A DNA stretch of 50,152 nucleotides from NCBI RefSeq assembly GCF_000517385.1, contig NZ_BAUW01000019.1:1-50152 (forward strand). The letters run 5' to 3'. The DNA comes from Mesobacillus boroniphilus JCM 21738 (lineage in GTDB: Bacteria > Bacillota > Bacilli > Bacillales > Cytobacillaceae). The notes beneath the pieces are model-generated. The model was not told where the DNA came from. It searched no databases and saw only the letters and a list, made by a program, of their open reading frames with translations. A program made the position numbers and the translations under genes. Each line of letters starts with the position of its first letter. Positions within the stretch are counted from its first letter, which is position 1. Of this stretch, positions 36,276 through 45,653 are shown piece by piece.

Positions 36276-37382
36276 TTACTTTTTATCTCTTTTATAAAAA
36301 GGTGTAGCTGAAACAGCAGCTTTTAAGCGTTTTCCGCGGATTTCAACTTCCACTTCATTACCTAACTCAGTTTCGTTTGCATCAATTAGTGCAAGCCCGA
36401 TATTTTTCTTGAGCGTCGGGGATTGCGTGCCAGTCGTGACTCCGCCAATCTGAGTATCACCTTTGAAAACGGGATAACCATGGCGCGGGATTCCCCTGTC
36501 AATCATTTCAATACCGACAAGCTTTCTAGGCAGACCATTTTCTTTTTGCTGCTTAAGTGCTTCTTTCCCGATAAAATCAGCTTCTTTATTCAACTTCACT
36601 GCAAAGCCTATTCCAGCTTCAAGCGGGCTGATTTCAGAGGAAAGCTCCTGGCCGTACAAAGCCAGATTCGCTTCAAAGCGGAGTGTATCCCTGGCACCAA
36701 GTCCGCATGGAATGACTCCCTCTTCTTCGCCTGCTTCCAGGATTTCTCTCCATAGGCTTACAGCATCCATTGAATCGCAGTAAATTTCGAATCCATCCTC
36801 GCCTGTGTATCCTGTTCGTGATACAAGCGCTTTCTTGCCGTTCAGGTCAACTTCCTCACTGAACTTGAAGAAACCAATTGTGCTGAGTTCATGACCTTTC
36901 GCAAGCTTTTGAAGGACTCCCTCAGCAAGCGGTCCCTGTAAAGCAAGCTGTGCCATGCCTTCTGACAAATTCTCGATTGTCACATTGCCTTCAAGATGAT
37001 CCTGCATCCAATCGAAATCTTTTTCGATATTGGAAGCATTCACAACAAGGAGGTAATGCTCATCCTCGAGCTTATAGATCAACAAATCATCTACAGTTCC
37101 GCCAGTCTCATAACACATTGCTGTGTATTGGGCTCCGCCGTTTTTAAGTTTTGAAACATCATTCGTCATCATTTTTTGTAAATAGTCCAGACTATCGGGG
37201 CCTTTCACCTCAATTTCTCCCATATGAGAAACATCGAATAGACCAGCTTTTGTCCTTACTGCTTCATGCTCTTCCTTGATGCTTGAAAATTGGACCGGAA
37301 GCTCCCAGCCTCCAAAATCAACCGTCTTCCCACCGTATTCCTTGTACACTTCAAATAGCGGTGTTCGCTTTAATTCAGTCAT
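36276..37382 (-). CDS. gcvT: Aminomethyltransferase (glycine cleavage T protein)
   Basis: The 368-residue T protein releases ammonia from aminomethyl-lipoyl-GcvH and makes 5,10-methylene-THF. Seen are the N-terminal [20 protein letters not shown] with [21 protein letters not shown], the catalytic Asp region [20 protein letters not shown] and [14 protein letters not shown]. First gene of gcvT-gcvPA-gcvPB, behind the glycine riboswitch. GGGGGATAC lies upstream of the ATG. Confidence 0.97.
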   Translation of the reverse strand: MTELKRTPLFEVYKEYGGKTVDFGGWELPVQFSSIKEEHEAVRTKAGLFDVSHMGEIEVKGPDSLDYLQKMMTNDVSKLKNGGAQYTAMCYETGGTVDDLLIYKLEDEHYLLVVNASNIEKDFDWMQDHLEGNVTIENLSEGMAQLALQGPLAEGVLQKLAKGHELSTIGFFKFSEEVDLNGKKALVSRTGYTGEDGFEIYCDSMDAVSLWREILEAGEEEGVIPCGLGARDTLRFEANLALYGQELSSEISPLEAGIGFAVKLNKEADFIGKEALKQQKENGLPRKLVGIEMIDRGIPRHGYPVFKGDTQIGGVTTGTQSPTLKKNIGLALIDANETELGNEVEVEIRGKRLKAAVSATPFYKRDKK

Positions 37383-37482
37383 TATGTATCCCCCTTCGTC
37401 CTACAGCTAAAAAATCAGTTCACAAAATGCTTTTTAGTTCATGCAGAATTGGTTCTGGTTCCCCCAGCCCAAATGAAGCCAT

Positions 37483-37684
37483 AAAAAAGGACAGAGTACC
37501 CCCTCTGAATCTGAGAAGGTCTCTGTCCTTTCACCTGAAAGTTTACCTGTTAAGGCTTTCCCCTTTGGTGCTCCCACTAATAAAGCGCTCTCCAGAGATG
37601 CGTCAAACAAGAGTTCTTTTGCCTGAGAGATTCACAAAGTTTGCTTGCTCCTTCGGCGCTACGTAAGTAGTCTCTCCCCTTGTT
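37483..37684 (-). promoter_or_regulatory. Tandem glycine riboswitch with terminator, upstream of gcvT
   Basis: Minus strand. The first aptamer runs from GGGGAGAGACTAC through GCGCCGAAGGAGCAA to AATCTCTCAGGCAAAAGAAC and CTCTGGAGAG. The second has GGGAGCACCAAAGGGG and CTTTCAGGTGAAAGGACAGAG. A terminator follows (GGACAGAG ... CTCTGTCC and six T, 37531-37483). In known members glycine binding prevents the terminator from forming and turns on the gcv genes. The linker between aptamers is short, as is typical for cooperative tandem switches. Confidence 0.93.
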
Positions 37685-37863
37685 GTCATCCGCATTTATA
37701 TTATTTTCACAATTGGGCATGCTAGACGTTATTACACATGTGTGTAAACTGACTATTTTAGACTATAAAATGACAAATTTCAAAACATTCAAAAGCTAAC
37801 TTCATCCTACCATTAGAGAGCCAATTTCGGCAATATATTTATACTTTTAAAGAGGTGGATAAA

Positions 37864-39552
37864 ATGACTGTTCAAATAAACTTTGATTCTTCCTGGCAGG
37901 ACGAAATGGCTGAAAGAATTCAGAATGATGGCCCATGGGGAAATTGGGAACTCTATAAGCTTGCCGTTGAGATAGAAAAGCATACCATTATCCCGGAATT
38001 CGAGGGACTTCAGGCACCCGCGCATCTGCCAGAACTCACTCCTCTGCCACATCAGCTGAAGGTAGCGAAGCAGGTCGTTGAGAACATGAACGGAAAAGCA
38101 ATACTCGCTGATGAAGTTGGCCTGGGGAAAACAATCGAGGCTGGATTGATTTTGAAAGAATACATGATCAGGGGTCTGGTCAAAAAAGTATTGATCCTTG
38201 TTCCTGCATCCCTTGTCTCACAGTGGGCCATGGAGTTGAATACAAAATTCCATATTCCCGCCATTGCCCAGAAGAAAAGGTACGTTTGGGAGCAGTGTGA
38301 TGTTGTCGTATCTTCAATCGACACGGCGAAACGGGTTCCTCACAAGGATATCATCAATAACTTAAATTATGACCTTATCATTATTGATGAAGCTCACAAG
38401 CTAAAAAATAATAAAACAAAAAACTATGAATTTGTCCAAAATCTTAAGAAGAGATTTTGTCTTCTGCTGACAGCGACACCGATACAAAACCGGGTTGAAG
38501 AAATTTTCAATCTCGTTTCACTCTTAAAACCAGGACATCTAGGTAGCGAAACTGCATTTTTTGATAAATATAAAAAGGATGCCAGGTCTGTTAATGATGA
38601 TGAACACCTAAGGGAGCTGGTCAATAAAGTGATGATCCGCAACAGGCGCTCTGATACGGGTATCGAATGGACTAAACGCCATGTTGAGACCATTCCTATA
38701 CACTTCTCGGAAGAAGAACGGGCACTGTACGATTCAGTTCAATCCTTAAGAGGTTCAGAAGCCGGTCTCAGCTCCAGCCAATTCTCGTTAATGACACTTC
38801 AAAGGGAAGCTTGCAGCAGCCGGGAAGCTGTTTTTTACACACTTAGGAACATGCTTCATAGACAGGATAATCCCCCCGTGGAATTCCAGAATACGATCGC
38901 CCAGCTGATCAAACGCGTCGAGGCAGTAACGAAAAATTCTAAAGCTGAAAAAGCGCTTGAATTAATAAAGCAGATAGACGATAAGGTCATCATTTTTACC
39001 GAATACAGGGCCACTCAGCTATACCTTCAATGGTTTTTGAAGCAGCACGGCATCACTTCCGTTCCCTTTAGAGGGGGATTCAAACGAGGTAAAAAGGATT
39101 GGATGAGGGAGCTATTCCAGAAGAATGTCCAGGTCCTGATCGCAACGGAGGCTGGCGGCGAAGGAATTAACCTGCAATTCTGCAGCCACATCATCAACTT
39201 TGACCTTCCCTGGAATCCGATGAGACTTGAACAAAGAATTGGAAGGATTCATCGTCTTGGGCAGGAGAAAGATGTAAAAATCTATAATTTCGCGACAAAA
39301 GATACGGTTGAAGAACATGTCCTGAAACTGCTATACGAAAAAATCAACCTGTTTGAAAAAGTCATCGGTGAACTTGATGATATTCTCACGAAATTGGAAT
39401 TCGGCAATATCGAAGATCATTTGACCGATATTTTCGGAAGATCAACTTCCGAAGGTGAGATTCGGATCAAGATGGAAAACCTGACATCGATGATCCAGTT
39501 CGCAGAGGAAATAAAGGAGGGGAACCAGCGTGCAGCAACAGGAAATCCATAA
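37864..39552 (+). CDS. yqhH: SNF2-family DEAD/DEAH-box helicase YqhH
   Basis: The 562-residue helicase-like ATPase has all SNF2 motifs: I (AILADEVGLGKTIEAGLIL), II (LIIIDEAHKLKN), III (LLLTATPIQN), IV (DKVIIFTEYRATQLY), V (VLIATEAGGEGINLQF) and VI (RLEQRIGRIHRLGQ). Such proteins translocate on double-stranded DNA and remodel protein-DNA complexes. The target of YqhH is unknown. I chose ATG at 37864 with GAGGTGG 5 nt upstream. It overlaps yqhG by 23 nt, so the two are coupled and may work together. Divergent from the gcv operon. Confidence 0.94.
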   Translation: MTVQINFDSSWQDEMAERIQNDGPWGNWELYKLAVEIEKHTIIPEFEGLQAPAHLPELTPLPHQLKVAKQVVENMNGKAILADEVGLGKTIEAGLILKEYMIRGLVKKVLILVPASLVSQWAMELNTKFHIPAIAQKKRYVWEQCDVVVSSIDTAKRVPHKDIINNLNYDLIIIDEAHKLKNNKTKNYEFVQNLKKRFCLLLTATPIQNRVEEIFNLVSLLKPGHLGSETAFFDKYKKDARSVNDDEHLRELVNKVMIRNRRSDTGIEWTKRHVETIPIHFSEEERALYDSVQSLRGSEAGLSSSQFSLMTLQREACSSREAVFYTLRNMLHRQDNPPVEFQNTIAQLIKRVEAVTKNSKAEKALELIKQIDDKVIIFTEYRATQLYLQWFLKQHGITSVPFRGGFKRGKKDWMRELFQKNVQVLIATEAGGEGINLQFCSHIINFDLPWNPMRLEQRIGRIHRLGQEKDVKIYNFATKDTVEEHVLKLLYEKINLFEKVIGELDDILTKLEFGNIEDHLTDIFGRSTSEGEIRIKMENLTSMIQFAEEIKEGNQRAATGNP

Positions 39553-40316
39553 TTTTCTCGAGAAGTATTTTACCGCGAATAACTGTGAATTAATGGAAAA
39601 TGACAAGGGATATATGACAGTCCAGTTAACTGTTGATCTCGATAAGGAATTGATGAACCGCCCGTTTTACTGGCATTACCTTGAGAAAACCGGCGGCGTT
39701 CCCAATCCAATGAAGTTGACCTTCATTACCAATAAACAGAAGGCACCGGATGATATTAAAGGTGAGGTCATCCACTTTGGGTCACCTCGACTTCATCAGA
39801 TCTTTGCATCGACAAAAAGTCTTGCCGGATATATCCGGTTATATCAAAATAACCAATTTCCTACACAGACACCACTTATACCCTGGATAGCTGAACCTGA
39901 AAATATCCTATCAATGTGACAGAAAGCGGGATGTATTCCATTCGATTGGCCTGCAGCTGATCAACGGGAAGATGGTAGAAGACTTTCATGACAAAATATT
40001 GAATCTGCCGCTGAATTCAAAAATTCCGGATTATGCCTATACACTTTCTCCATTAATAAAGCCAAAAAGCGGTGTAAACAGGATCCAGTCTTTTTTGACA
40101 ACAAGGGTAGAGCAAGAGGATCATACCTGGGCAGAAGAGGCAAGAAAACGCTGGCAAAAGGACCTGGAATTGCTCCATCACTTTTATGAAGACGAGGAAG
40201 TAGAGTCTGATAGCTTTAAAACCGAAAAAGCTGCCTTACAGGAGCAATATGAACCGAAGGTAAATATCGAAATCGTCAACGGCGGATTATTTTATTTAAC
40301 AGAAAATGCTATATGA
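39530..40316 (+). CDS. yqhG: YqhG family protein (frame shifted by two bases)
   Basis: Frames 39530-39919 and 39972-40316 join if two bases are restored near 39897 (IPWIAVNLKISYQCDRKRD expected; GCTGAACCTG present). The corrected product has about 262 residues. It is a soluble Bacillaceae protein with conserved WHYLEKTGGVPNPMKLTFIT and IHFGSPRLHQIFASTKSL. I know no function; the overlap with yqhH suggests a link to that helicase. The start is GTG with AAAGGAGG 9 nt upstream, inside the end of yqhH. Confidence 0.85.
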
Positions 40317-40328
40317 GTGATTTTGCTG

Positions 40329-40366
40329 CAAAAACAAACCCGGCTATCGCTTTAGCCGGGCATTCT
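40329..40366. terminator. Hairpin after yqhG, likely bidirectional
   Basis: AACCCGGCTA and TAGCCGGG form a GC-rich stem with a short loop. The T run is on the minus strand (TTTGTTTTTG), where it would end the comG/aroK/yqzE transcript. It is weaker for yqhG. Confidence 0.65.
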
Positions 40367-40393
40367 AGTTATATCAGAATTTATATAATTCCA

Positions 40394-40642
40394 CTTCGAG
40401 AATTGTCCAGCTGCAGCGCCTAGCCCCTCGAGTCGTTTGTCTAGTGTCGCCTCCTAGAAACTCCGAAACTTCAACTCCGCCGGCAGAAGCATAAAGCGCT
40501 TCTTTGTCGGAGTCTCCAGTTTCTGCGTTTCTGGGCAGTCGGCTATACATTTCGTTTTCGGTCCTGCCAATGAAGTCAAAGAGCGACTTCACTGTCAGGC
40601 CCTCCAACGCTTATCGGGGCTGACCAAGCGCTTGCGTTTTTC
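40394..40642 (-). repeat. Dispersed structured repeat, family 1, copy D
   Basis: An inverted relative of copy A. On the minus strand it runs from agaaaaacgcaagcgct to gctggacaattctcgaag. It has the TGAAGTC/GACTTCA hairpin and a GAAGC/GCTTC hairpin. It lies directly 3' of yqzE, and with the hairpin at 40329 fills the 330-bp gap to yqhG. A 77-codon open frame within it is not a gene. Confidence 0.85.
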
Positions 40643-40645
40643 TTA

Positions 40646-40831
40646 TTATTTGTTCTTTTTCTTTTTTATACTCGACATCAACATGAACGGCAGGATGCCA
40701 AACCACCTGAATAAAAAGGTAGCTTCCGCTTCTTTTTTCGCCTGTTTCATCTTCCGGCGTTCTTCTTTTGGTTGGTCAATATATTTTACAACAGTTTGGG
40801 TAAGGTATTTAACATAATCATTTGTTTTCAT
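40646..40831 (-). CDS. yqzE: YqzE family small protein
   Basis: The 61-residue product has the signature MKTNDYVKYLTQTVVKYIDQ followed by a charged helix (PKEERRKMKQAKKEAEA), a short hydrophobic stretch (FRWFGILPFMLMSSI) and a basic tail. YqzE is found next to comG in Bacillus. Function unknown. An ATG six codons upstream is in frame, but this start matches the family. Confidence 0.88.
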   Translation of the reverse strand: MKTNDYVKYLTQTVVKYIDQPKEERRKMKQAKKEAEATFLFRWFGILPFMLMSSIKKKKNK

Positions 40832-40872
40832 GGTTACACCATCCTTCATACGTTATCAAGTATAACCATGAC

Positions 40873-41373
40873 TTACTTTTTCATACGCTGGATGATTTCA
40901 TCGACAATAGTCGAAACTGATTTACCTGATGCACCTACCTCAATATTTGCCGCCTCACGATATAATGGAAGCCTAAGGTTGTACAGTTTTTCAGCAGCTT
41001 CCACATTGTATTGGCTTAATAACGGCCTGGTATCGTCATCTTTCAGCCTCTCCATAATGGTGCTGAAATTCGCATTCAAGAAGACTACATTCATTTTTTC
41101 ATTTAAGAACAACCTATTCTTTTTCGAACCAATAATTCCTCCTCCAGTGGATACAACAGCATTACCTAAAGGCATAGAATGTAAAACCTCAGACTCCAAA
41201 TCACGGAATTTCTCTTCACCATCAATTGCAAAAATTTCATTTATTGTCTTGCCGGACAACTTGACAATCTCCCGGTCTGTGTCGTATACAGGAATTTCCA
41301 GCTTTATGGCCAGTTCCTGTGATACGCTAGTCTTGCCAGCTCCCATGAACCCAATTAAATAAATAGCTTCCAT
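40873..41373 (-). CDS. aroK: Shikimate kinase
   Basis: The 166-residue P-loop kinase phosphorylates shikimate with ATP in the aromatic pathway. Walker A is LIGFMGAGKTSVSQELA, the shikimate-binding region has YDTDREIVKLSGKTINEIF and EKFRDLESEVL, Walker B-like VVSTGGGII, and the lid DDDTRPLLS. It is between comGG and yqzE as in several Bacillus species. Another enzyme of the pathway, aroQ, is at 20952. Confidence 0.95.
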   Translation of the reverse strand: MEAIYLIGFMGAGKTSVSQELAIKLEIPVYDTDREIVKLSGKTINEIFAIDGEEKFRDLESEVLHSMPLGNAVVSTGGGIIGSKKNRLFLNEKMNVVFLNANFSTIMERLKDDDTRPLLSQYNVEAAEKLYNLRLPLYREAANIEVGASGKSVSTIVDEIIQRMKK

Positions 41374-41389
41374 ATCTTTTAATCACCCG

Positions 41390-41731
41390 TCAGTTCTTTT
41401 CTTTCCATCTTACCATCGCACCAGTAACCTTGTCATATTGGCCAATGCCAAGAGCTTTCTCCCCACTGTCCAGCTTGAGATTGAAGGTCACTTCTTCCAC
41501 ACTTCCTGAAATGGATTGTTTTTGAAAAGCAACGTCTCCCAACTCATAGTTCATAATTCCTGACGCTGGCAATAACCCTTCCCCCATCATGGCCTCAGCC
41601 TGTTTGGCCGAACAAAGCATATAGTATTCTTGCAGCCGTATCGTCTCAGTTTCTTTCGCGAACCTTTTTCCTGCTAAATAATTCTCAGTCAGTATCAGTA
41701 AATAAAAAGAAATCAGGAGCAAAAAGATCAT
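41390..41731 (-). CDS. comGG: Competence protein ComGG
   Basis: A minor pseudopilin of the competence DNA-uptake pseudopilus, about 113 residues as drawn from the ATG at 41731. The hydrophobic N-terminal helix is MIFLLLISFYLLILTENYLAG. The in-frame sequence upstream reads INQKGFVYPLT, which looks like the expected prepilin start (Gly-Phe), but no start codon lies there. The true start is probably near the comGF stop with a damaged codon. Assignment rests on position and the helix. Confidence 0.8.
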   Translation of the reverse strand: MIFLLLISFYLLILTENYLAGKRFAKETETIRLQEYYMLCSAKQAEAMMGEGLLPASGIMNYELGDVAFQKQSISGSVEEVTFNLKLDSGEKALGIGQYDKVTGAMVRWKEKN

Positions 41732-41760
41732 CGTTAGCGGATAAACAAAACCTTTTTGAT

Positions 41761-42234
41761 TTATGGCTCCACACCCCCGGTTTGATAAAATTGGTGGACT
41801 CTGACTGAATAATCCGTTCCCTTTACATCCCTGGCCTTTACCTCGACGCCATCAGCAATTTTGGCAAAGCTGAAGCTTGATAGATTTTGAATCAAGATTT
41901 CATGCCCCTGGTAATTCACTCTCCTCCTCATACTGGAGGCATATTTTTCATAAAGAATGAATTGCCCATCGATCTTCATCAGAAGCTTATCAGGCTGGAC
42001 AGTCAGTTGCTGTGCTGAACGGATTTCCTTTTTCACCTGGCTGCTGAAGATTTCCCACTCCATTCTCCGCACTGCAGCATCAGCTGTACGGTTATCAAGG
42101 ATAATTTTCATACCTAATGGCAGCATGGAGGCGATCAGCAAAAATAGCAGAACAGATAAAATCATCTCAACCATAGTGAAGCCTCGCTCATTCTGAGGGA
42201 GCACATTTTTCATATAGCTTTTGTGCGATATCAT
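41761..42234 (-). CDS. comGF: Competence protein ComGF
   Basis: The 157-residue minor pseudopilin has a prepilin cleavage motif (NERGFTMVEMILSVLLFLLI) with Gly-Phe and the conserved Glu, followed by the helix. Downstream region has EWEIFSSQVKKEIRSAQ and ISFSFAKIADGVEVK-like sequence. I chose the ATG at 42234 with GGGAGG upstream; it overlaps comGE by 47 nt. An ATG seven codons on is an alternative. ComC would process it. Confidence 0.85.
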   Translation of the reverse strand: MISHKSYMKNVLPQNERGFTMVEMILSVLLFLLIASMLPLGMKIILDNRTADAAVRRMEWEIFSSQVKKEIRSAQQLTVQPDKLLMKIDGQFILYEKYASSMRRRVNYQGHEILIQNLSSFSFAKIADGVEVKARDVKGTDYSVRVHQFYQTGGVEP

Positions 42235-42519
42235 ATCGAATACAAACCTCCCACGAAGAATCTACCTCAATCTTAGTGACCACAACTTCATACCGGTCGC
42301 CATTCTGTTCAATTTGTCTTCTGCCAGAATCGGTTCCTGTTATTTTTAAATTCATCAGTTCGTCATATAACAAATTGATGCTGTCGCCTTTTTTTCAGAC
42401 TCCACTGTCTGATTGATGACATGAATGGCAATCGGGAGCAATATTGCACTACCCATTAAAAACGCAGCCAGTGATAGCAGCATTTCGCTTAGAAAAAAAC
42501 CATCATTCCTCCGTAACAT
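42188..42519 (-). CDS. comGE: Competence protein ComGE (one frameshift)
   Basis: A minor pseudopilin in two frames: MLRRNDGFFLSEMLLSLAAF (prepilin motif with Gly-Phe and Glu) from 42519, continuing in 42373-42188. Restoring one A near 42394 (GAAAAAAAGGCGACAGC; SEKKGDSINLLYDEL expected) gives about 110 residues, normal for ComGE. It overlaps comGD by 17 nt. Function as in comGC-type pseudopili of competence. Confidence 0.83.
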
Positions 42520-42964
42520 AGAACCTGCCCTTTCCAATCTGGATCATCAACTTGTATTTTTTCGAACCTGCAGTGACATATACAGACCCGAAACTATCGA
42601 TATTACCATCCGGCATGTAGCGGAACAATAACTTCATTGTCCCTTGTTCCACCTTGATTTCAGGTGAGTAATTTCTTTTGGCCAAATATGGCGCAGCATA
42701 ATCCGCCCCGCGGATATAGTAATAGTTATTTTCCGGCATGATATGGACAGTAATTGTCTCTTGATGGGAAATTGCATATTGCTGGCTGTATAAAAGGTCG
42801 GATTTCAATTGTGAAAAAAAGAGATCTTTTTCAAGCATGTCCTTTTGGGGTGTAAACAGGAACGCTGATGTGAGGGTAAGCATCAAGAAGGCTGAAAGGA
42901 CAATCAGCATTTCGACCATTGTAAAACCGCCAGAATGGTTCATCCGTCGGCTCAAGTGGTTCAT
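42503..42964 (-). CDS. comGD: Competence protein ComGD
   Basis: The 153-residue type II pseudopilin has the cleavage motif SGGFTMVEMLIVLSAFLML (Gly-Phe, Glu at +5). The tail has the beta-rich SFGSVYVTAGSKKYKLMIQI. It begins with ATG overlapping the comGC stop by 4 nt. Minor pseudopilin of the DNA-uptake pilus. Confidence 0.9.
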   Translation of the reverse strand: MNHLSRRMNHSGGFTMVEMLIVLSAFLMLTLTSAFLFTPQKDMLEKDLFFSQLKSDLLYSQQYAISHQETITVHIMPENNYYYIRGADYAAPYLAKRNYSPEIKVEQGTMKLLFRYMPDGNIDSFGSVYVTAGSKKYKLMIQIGKGRFYVTEE

Positions 42965-43263
42965 TTCTTCTGCACTGCCCCTTCTGTAGTAATTTCAATC
43001 GGAGTTCCGTCTGGACAAGCTGCATCTGCACTTTTTAAGTATCCGACACTGTGAAGCTCGGCGAAGGTAGGAATCACTTTTTTATCAATTTTGTACGCCT
43101 GTACCTGGGCCTCGACCATCTTCATATAAGCCTCGCAGCCCTTTGTATTGATATTTGAACTATGTGAAGATATATTTGGTACTGTGATGATAAGAAGGAC
43201 GGTGATAACGAGCAAAACAATCATCATTTCTATTAAAGTAAAACCCTTTTGGTTTTTCATCAT
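42961..43263 (-). CDS. comGC: Major competence pseudopilin ComGC
   Basis: About 100 residues with the strongest prepilin motif of the set, KNQKGFTLIEMMIVLLVITV. Two Cys (KGCEAYMKMVEAQVQ and ADAACPDGTP) fit the intramolecular disulfide of ComGC. It forms the main pseudopilus that binds and pulls in DNA. Start ATGATG at 43263; the second ATG (43260) has better spacing from AAAGGAG. Long upstream frame from 43551 is not real. Confidence 0.93.
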   Translation of the reverse strand: MMKNQKGFTLIEMMIVLLVITVLLIITVPNISSHSSNINTKGCEAYMKMVEAQVQAYKIDKKVIPTFAELHSVGYLKSADAACPDGTPIEITTEGAVQKK

Positions 43264-43298
43264 GTATTCTCCTTTATTTTTTCGCATTAAGAAAATGA

Positions 43299-44328
43299 TT
43301 AAATCCCTTTCATCATTTGGAACATCGGCAACAAGATGGCTAGGTACAGCGAAACGACAAGCAGGCCAATAAAGCTGTACAAAACGGGCTGCACTGTCTT
43401 CAGCGCTTTTTCCGTTTTTTCTTCGAGTTCTTTCAGGCAGTGCCTGCTGTAAAAATAAAGCTCCTGATCCAGCTTGCCATTCTTTTGCCCGTGCCTGATA
43501 ATTCTCGCAGCTCAGCATCAAAAAACGGGTACTCTCCCACTGCTCCGTCAAAATCCTGCCCAGCAGCCAACTTCGAAATTAAGTCCTTTCCTATTTCCCT
43601 TGAAAAAGGTTCATGGAGATTTTGCTCGAACACCTTCAAAGCAGACAGCACTGAAAGGCCGCCAGAAAACAAATAGCTTAGCTGAACCGAGAAATAATGT
43701 GAGTAAAAAAGCCTGATAAATTTGCCAGCAAACGGCAGCTTCACAAGCTTCTTTTTTTGTTTTAGTGGGTGAAGGTTTTTAAAGCTTACGATGTAGTATA
43801 AGGAAAGCACTGTAGTGAGACTAAGAAGAAAATAGAGTGTGAAAGGAATTATATGGGCTGCCGCCGCGATGGTTTCCATAAAGATATTGGGAGCCAGATT
43901 CATGTCCGTAAAAAGCGAATTGAATTTCGGCAGTAAAATCCTGTTTACGAAAAAGAATAAAATGAATGTAAGCAATACTAGAAATATTGGATATGCGGCA
44001 AGTCTTTTTAATCTCTGGTAGTCGGCTTCCCGCTTAAGGACCATGTCGCTGCCCTCTGTTAAGGTATGGGCCAATCCGCCATGCTGCTCGGCAAAGTAAA
44101 CATAGCTAACCAGGTCCTTTTTAAATTTCAATTCTGCAAGAATCAAATATAAGGGAAATCCCTCACGCAGCTTTTCTAGCTTCTTATAACCTCATCTTTC
44201 CTTTTCTTCTCCAAGTAAAAAGTCATGGATTCAATCGCTTCCGCCAAAGAATAACCGCGCGACAGCAGTTCCCCACTCCTTTTGAGGAACCGGGCCTGTT
44301 CAGCGACAGGCCACTTACTCTCCATCAT
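43299..44328 (-). CDS. comGB: Competence platform protein ComGB (two frameshifts)
   Basis: An inner-membrane GspF-like platform protein that supports pseudopilus assembly. Frames: 44328-44176 (MMESKWPVAEQARFLKRSGE), then up to about 43500 (membrane helices FLVLLTFILFFFVNRILLP and IIPFTLYFLLSLTTVLSLYY), then ending LAILMPMFQMMKGI-like at 43299. One base is missing near 44188 and one near 43500. The corrected length is about 343 residues. The start overlaps the comGA end by 14 nt. Confidence 0.87.
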
Positions 44329-45385
44329 TGAGCACCCACCTCTGGTATTCGGATTCCTTGATGAACCCCAGGGCGATGCCTTTACGGATTGCATCTTTGA
44401 GAGTTTTATAATGATAGCTCTGGAGCTCCCCTCTTGCTTCCTTCAGTACCGCAGATAAATCCTTCCCCGTAAGGATTTCAAAAACATTTCCTCTTTTGCC
44501 GCTGCCTGATGAATAGCAAAATGGCGAACAAGTTCCTTCACAATAAGGACACGTCAGCTCAACAAGTCTTTGTGCCGTAACTGCGATCAGTGTCTGTTCA
44601 ATCTCAAGCCAATTAATCCCGAATTCAATCAGCCTGTAAATCGCTCCTCTGGCATCCCTCGTATGCATCGTTGTGAGTACCAAATGACCTGTCAGAGATG
44701 CTCTTATAGCCGTTTCTGCCGTCTCTTTATCACGTATTTCCCCAACCATTATAATATCCGGATCATGCCGGAGGATTGCTTTCAAACCGGCAGAATAGGT
44801 AATTCCTGCCCGTTCATTGACCTGGACCTGCAGCACTGTGTCACTCGGTTTTTCAATTGGATCTTCAAGCGTAATGACATTACGGTTCACCAAATCCGAG
44901 GTTTCAGAAAGCATGGAATATAATGTTGTCGTTTTACCGCTCCCTGTTGGACCAGTAAATATAATTAAGCCATGTGCGTGTTTTAAAAGGGAAATCAGTT
45001 TTTTTGTTGTGGATGGGAATAATGAAATTTGGTATGAAGGAGTTTGGTTTTGTTCGGGAAGGAGACGAATGACCATACTTTCACTCTGGTAGGCTGGAAG
45101 CGTGGAAATCCTTAAGCCTATCTTCATTTCTTGATACTGATAGGTAAAAGCACCGCTTTGAGGCCGTCTTTTTTCACCAATATCCATTGAAGCTGTGAAT
45201 TTGAAGTGGGAGATGAGCCGCTCACAATCAGCTTGTTCAAGAGTGTACCGGGGAAGCAGCTGATTGCCGAGCCTGAATTTAATCAGTGTGTCTTTCTCGC
45301 GAGGGACAATATGAATGTCCGACGCGCCACTTCTTAAAGCATCTTTCAGGACATTATCCGCTAGCTGTTCAATTGATTTAACAAT
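44315..45385 (-). CDS. comGA: Competence ATPase ComGA
   Basis: The GspE-like secretion ATPase of the competence pilus, about 355 residues. Walker A is FTGPTGSGKTTTLYSML, Asp box ITLEDPIEK, Walker B IIMVGEIRDKETAETAIRAS and HLVLTTMHTRDARGAIYRL. A Cys-rich metal site is seen in CPYCEGTCSPFC. The N-terminus reads VKSIEQLADNVLKDALRSGA but no ATG/GTG/TTG is in frame. An ATT (45385) follows AAGGTGG by about 9 nt. Either a rare start or a lost base near it. First gene of comG. Confidence 0.92.
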   Translation of the reverse strand: MVKSIEQLADNVLKDALRSGASDIHIVPREKDTLIKFRLGNQLLPRYTLEQADCERLISHFKFTASMDIGEKRRPQSGAFTYQYQEMKIGLRISTLPAYQSESMVIRLLPEQNQTPSYQISLFPSTTKKLISLLKHAHGLIIFTGPTGSGKTTTLYSMLSETSDLVNRNVITLEDPIEKPSDTVLQVQVNERAGITYSAGLKAILRHDPDIIMVGEIRDKETAETAIRASLTGHLVLTTMHTRDARGAIYRLIEFGINWLEIEQTLIAVTAQRLVELTCPYCEGTCSPFCYSSGSGKRGNVFEILTGKDLSAVLKEARGELQSYHYKTLKDAIRKGIALGFIKESEYQRWVLNDGE

Positions 45386-45526
45386 AAGGATGCACCACCT
45401 TTTTCGGTTATAGAAAGAGATTTCGCCACAATCCCTTTGTCTCCTTCAAGAAATTCGAATTAAATGTGTATAAAAGGTGACAATTCAATTCATAATAACT
45501 TCCGTAACGTCAGCAAGTCATATTAT

Positions 45527-45598
45527 TGGGCTATAGCCAAGCGGTAAGGCAACGGACTTTGACTCCGTCATGCGTTGGTTCGAATCCAGCTAGCCCAG
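45527..45598 (+). tRNA. tRNA-Gln (anticodon UUG)
   Basis: A 72-nt cloverleaf with acceptor stem TGGGCTA/TAGCCCA, discriminator G, the GGTTCGAATCC T arm and anticodon loop CTTTGAC. It matches the common Bacillus tRNA-Gln. CCA is not encoded. It stands alone, followed by a terminator. Confidence 0.97.
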
Positions 45599-45604
45599 TC
45601 CACC

Positions 45605-45636
45605 AAAAACGGAAGCGCCGCGCTTCCGTTTTTTCA
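45605..45636. terminator. Terminator after tRNA-Gln
   Basis: AAACGGAAGCG and CGCTTCCGTTT form a strong stem with loop CCG, followed by T. It can also serve the convergent mgsR gene. Confidence 0.88.
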
Positions 45637-45653
45637 TTTTTTTGCTATTTTTT

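Noticed and set aside
40374..40607. A 77-codon minus-strand protein, and similar frames at 3030 and 5924
   Set aside because: They fall in repeat family 1; the similar peptides arise because the repeat DNA is alike, not because a protein is conserved.
43263..43551. N-terminal extension of comGC from 43551
   Set aside because: This is the comGB coding region in another frame; the prepilin motif and ribosome site set the start at 43263 or 43260.
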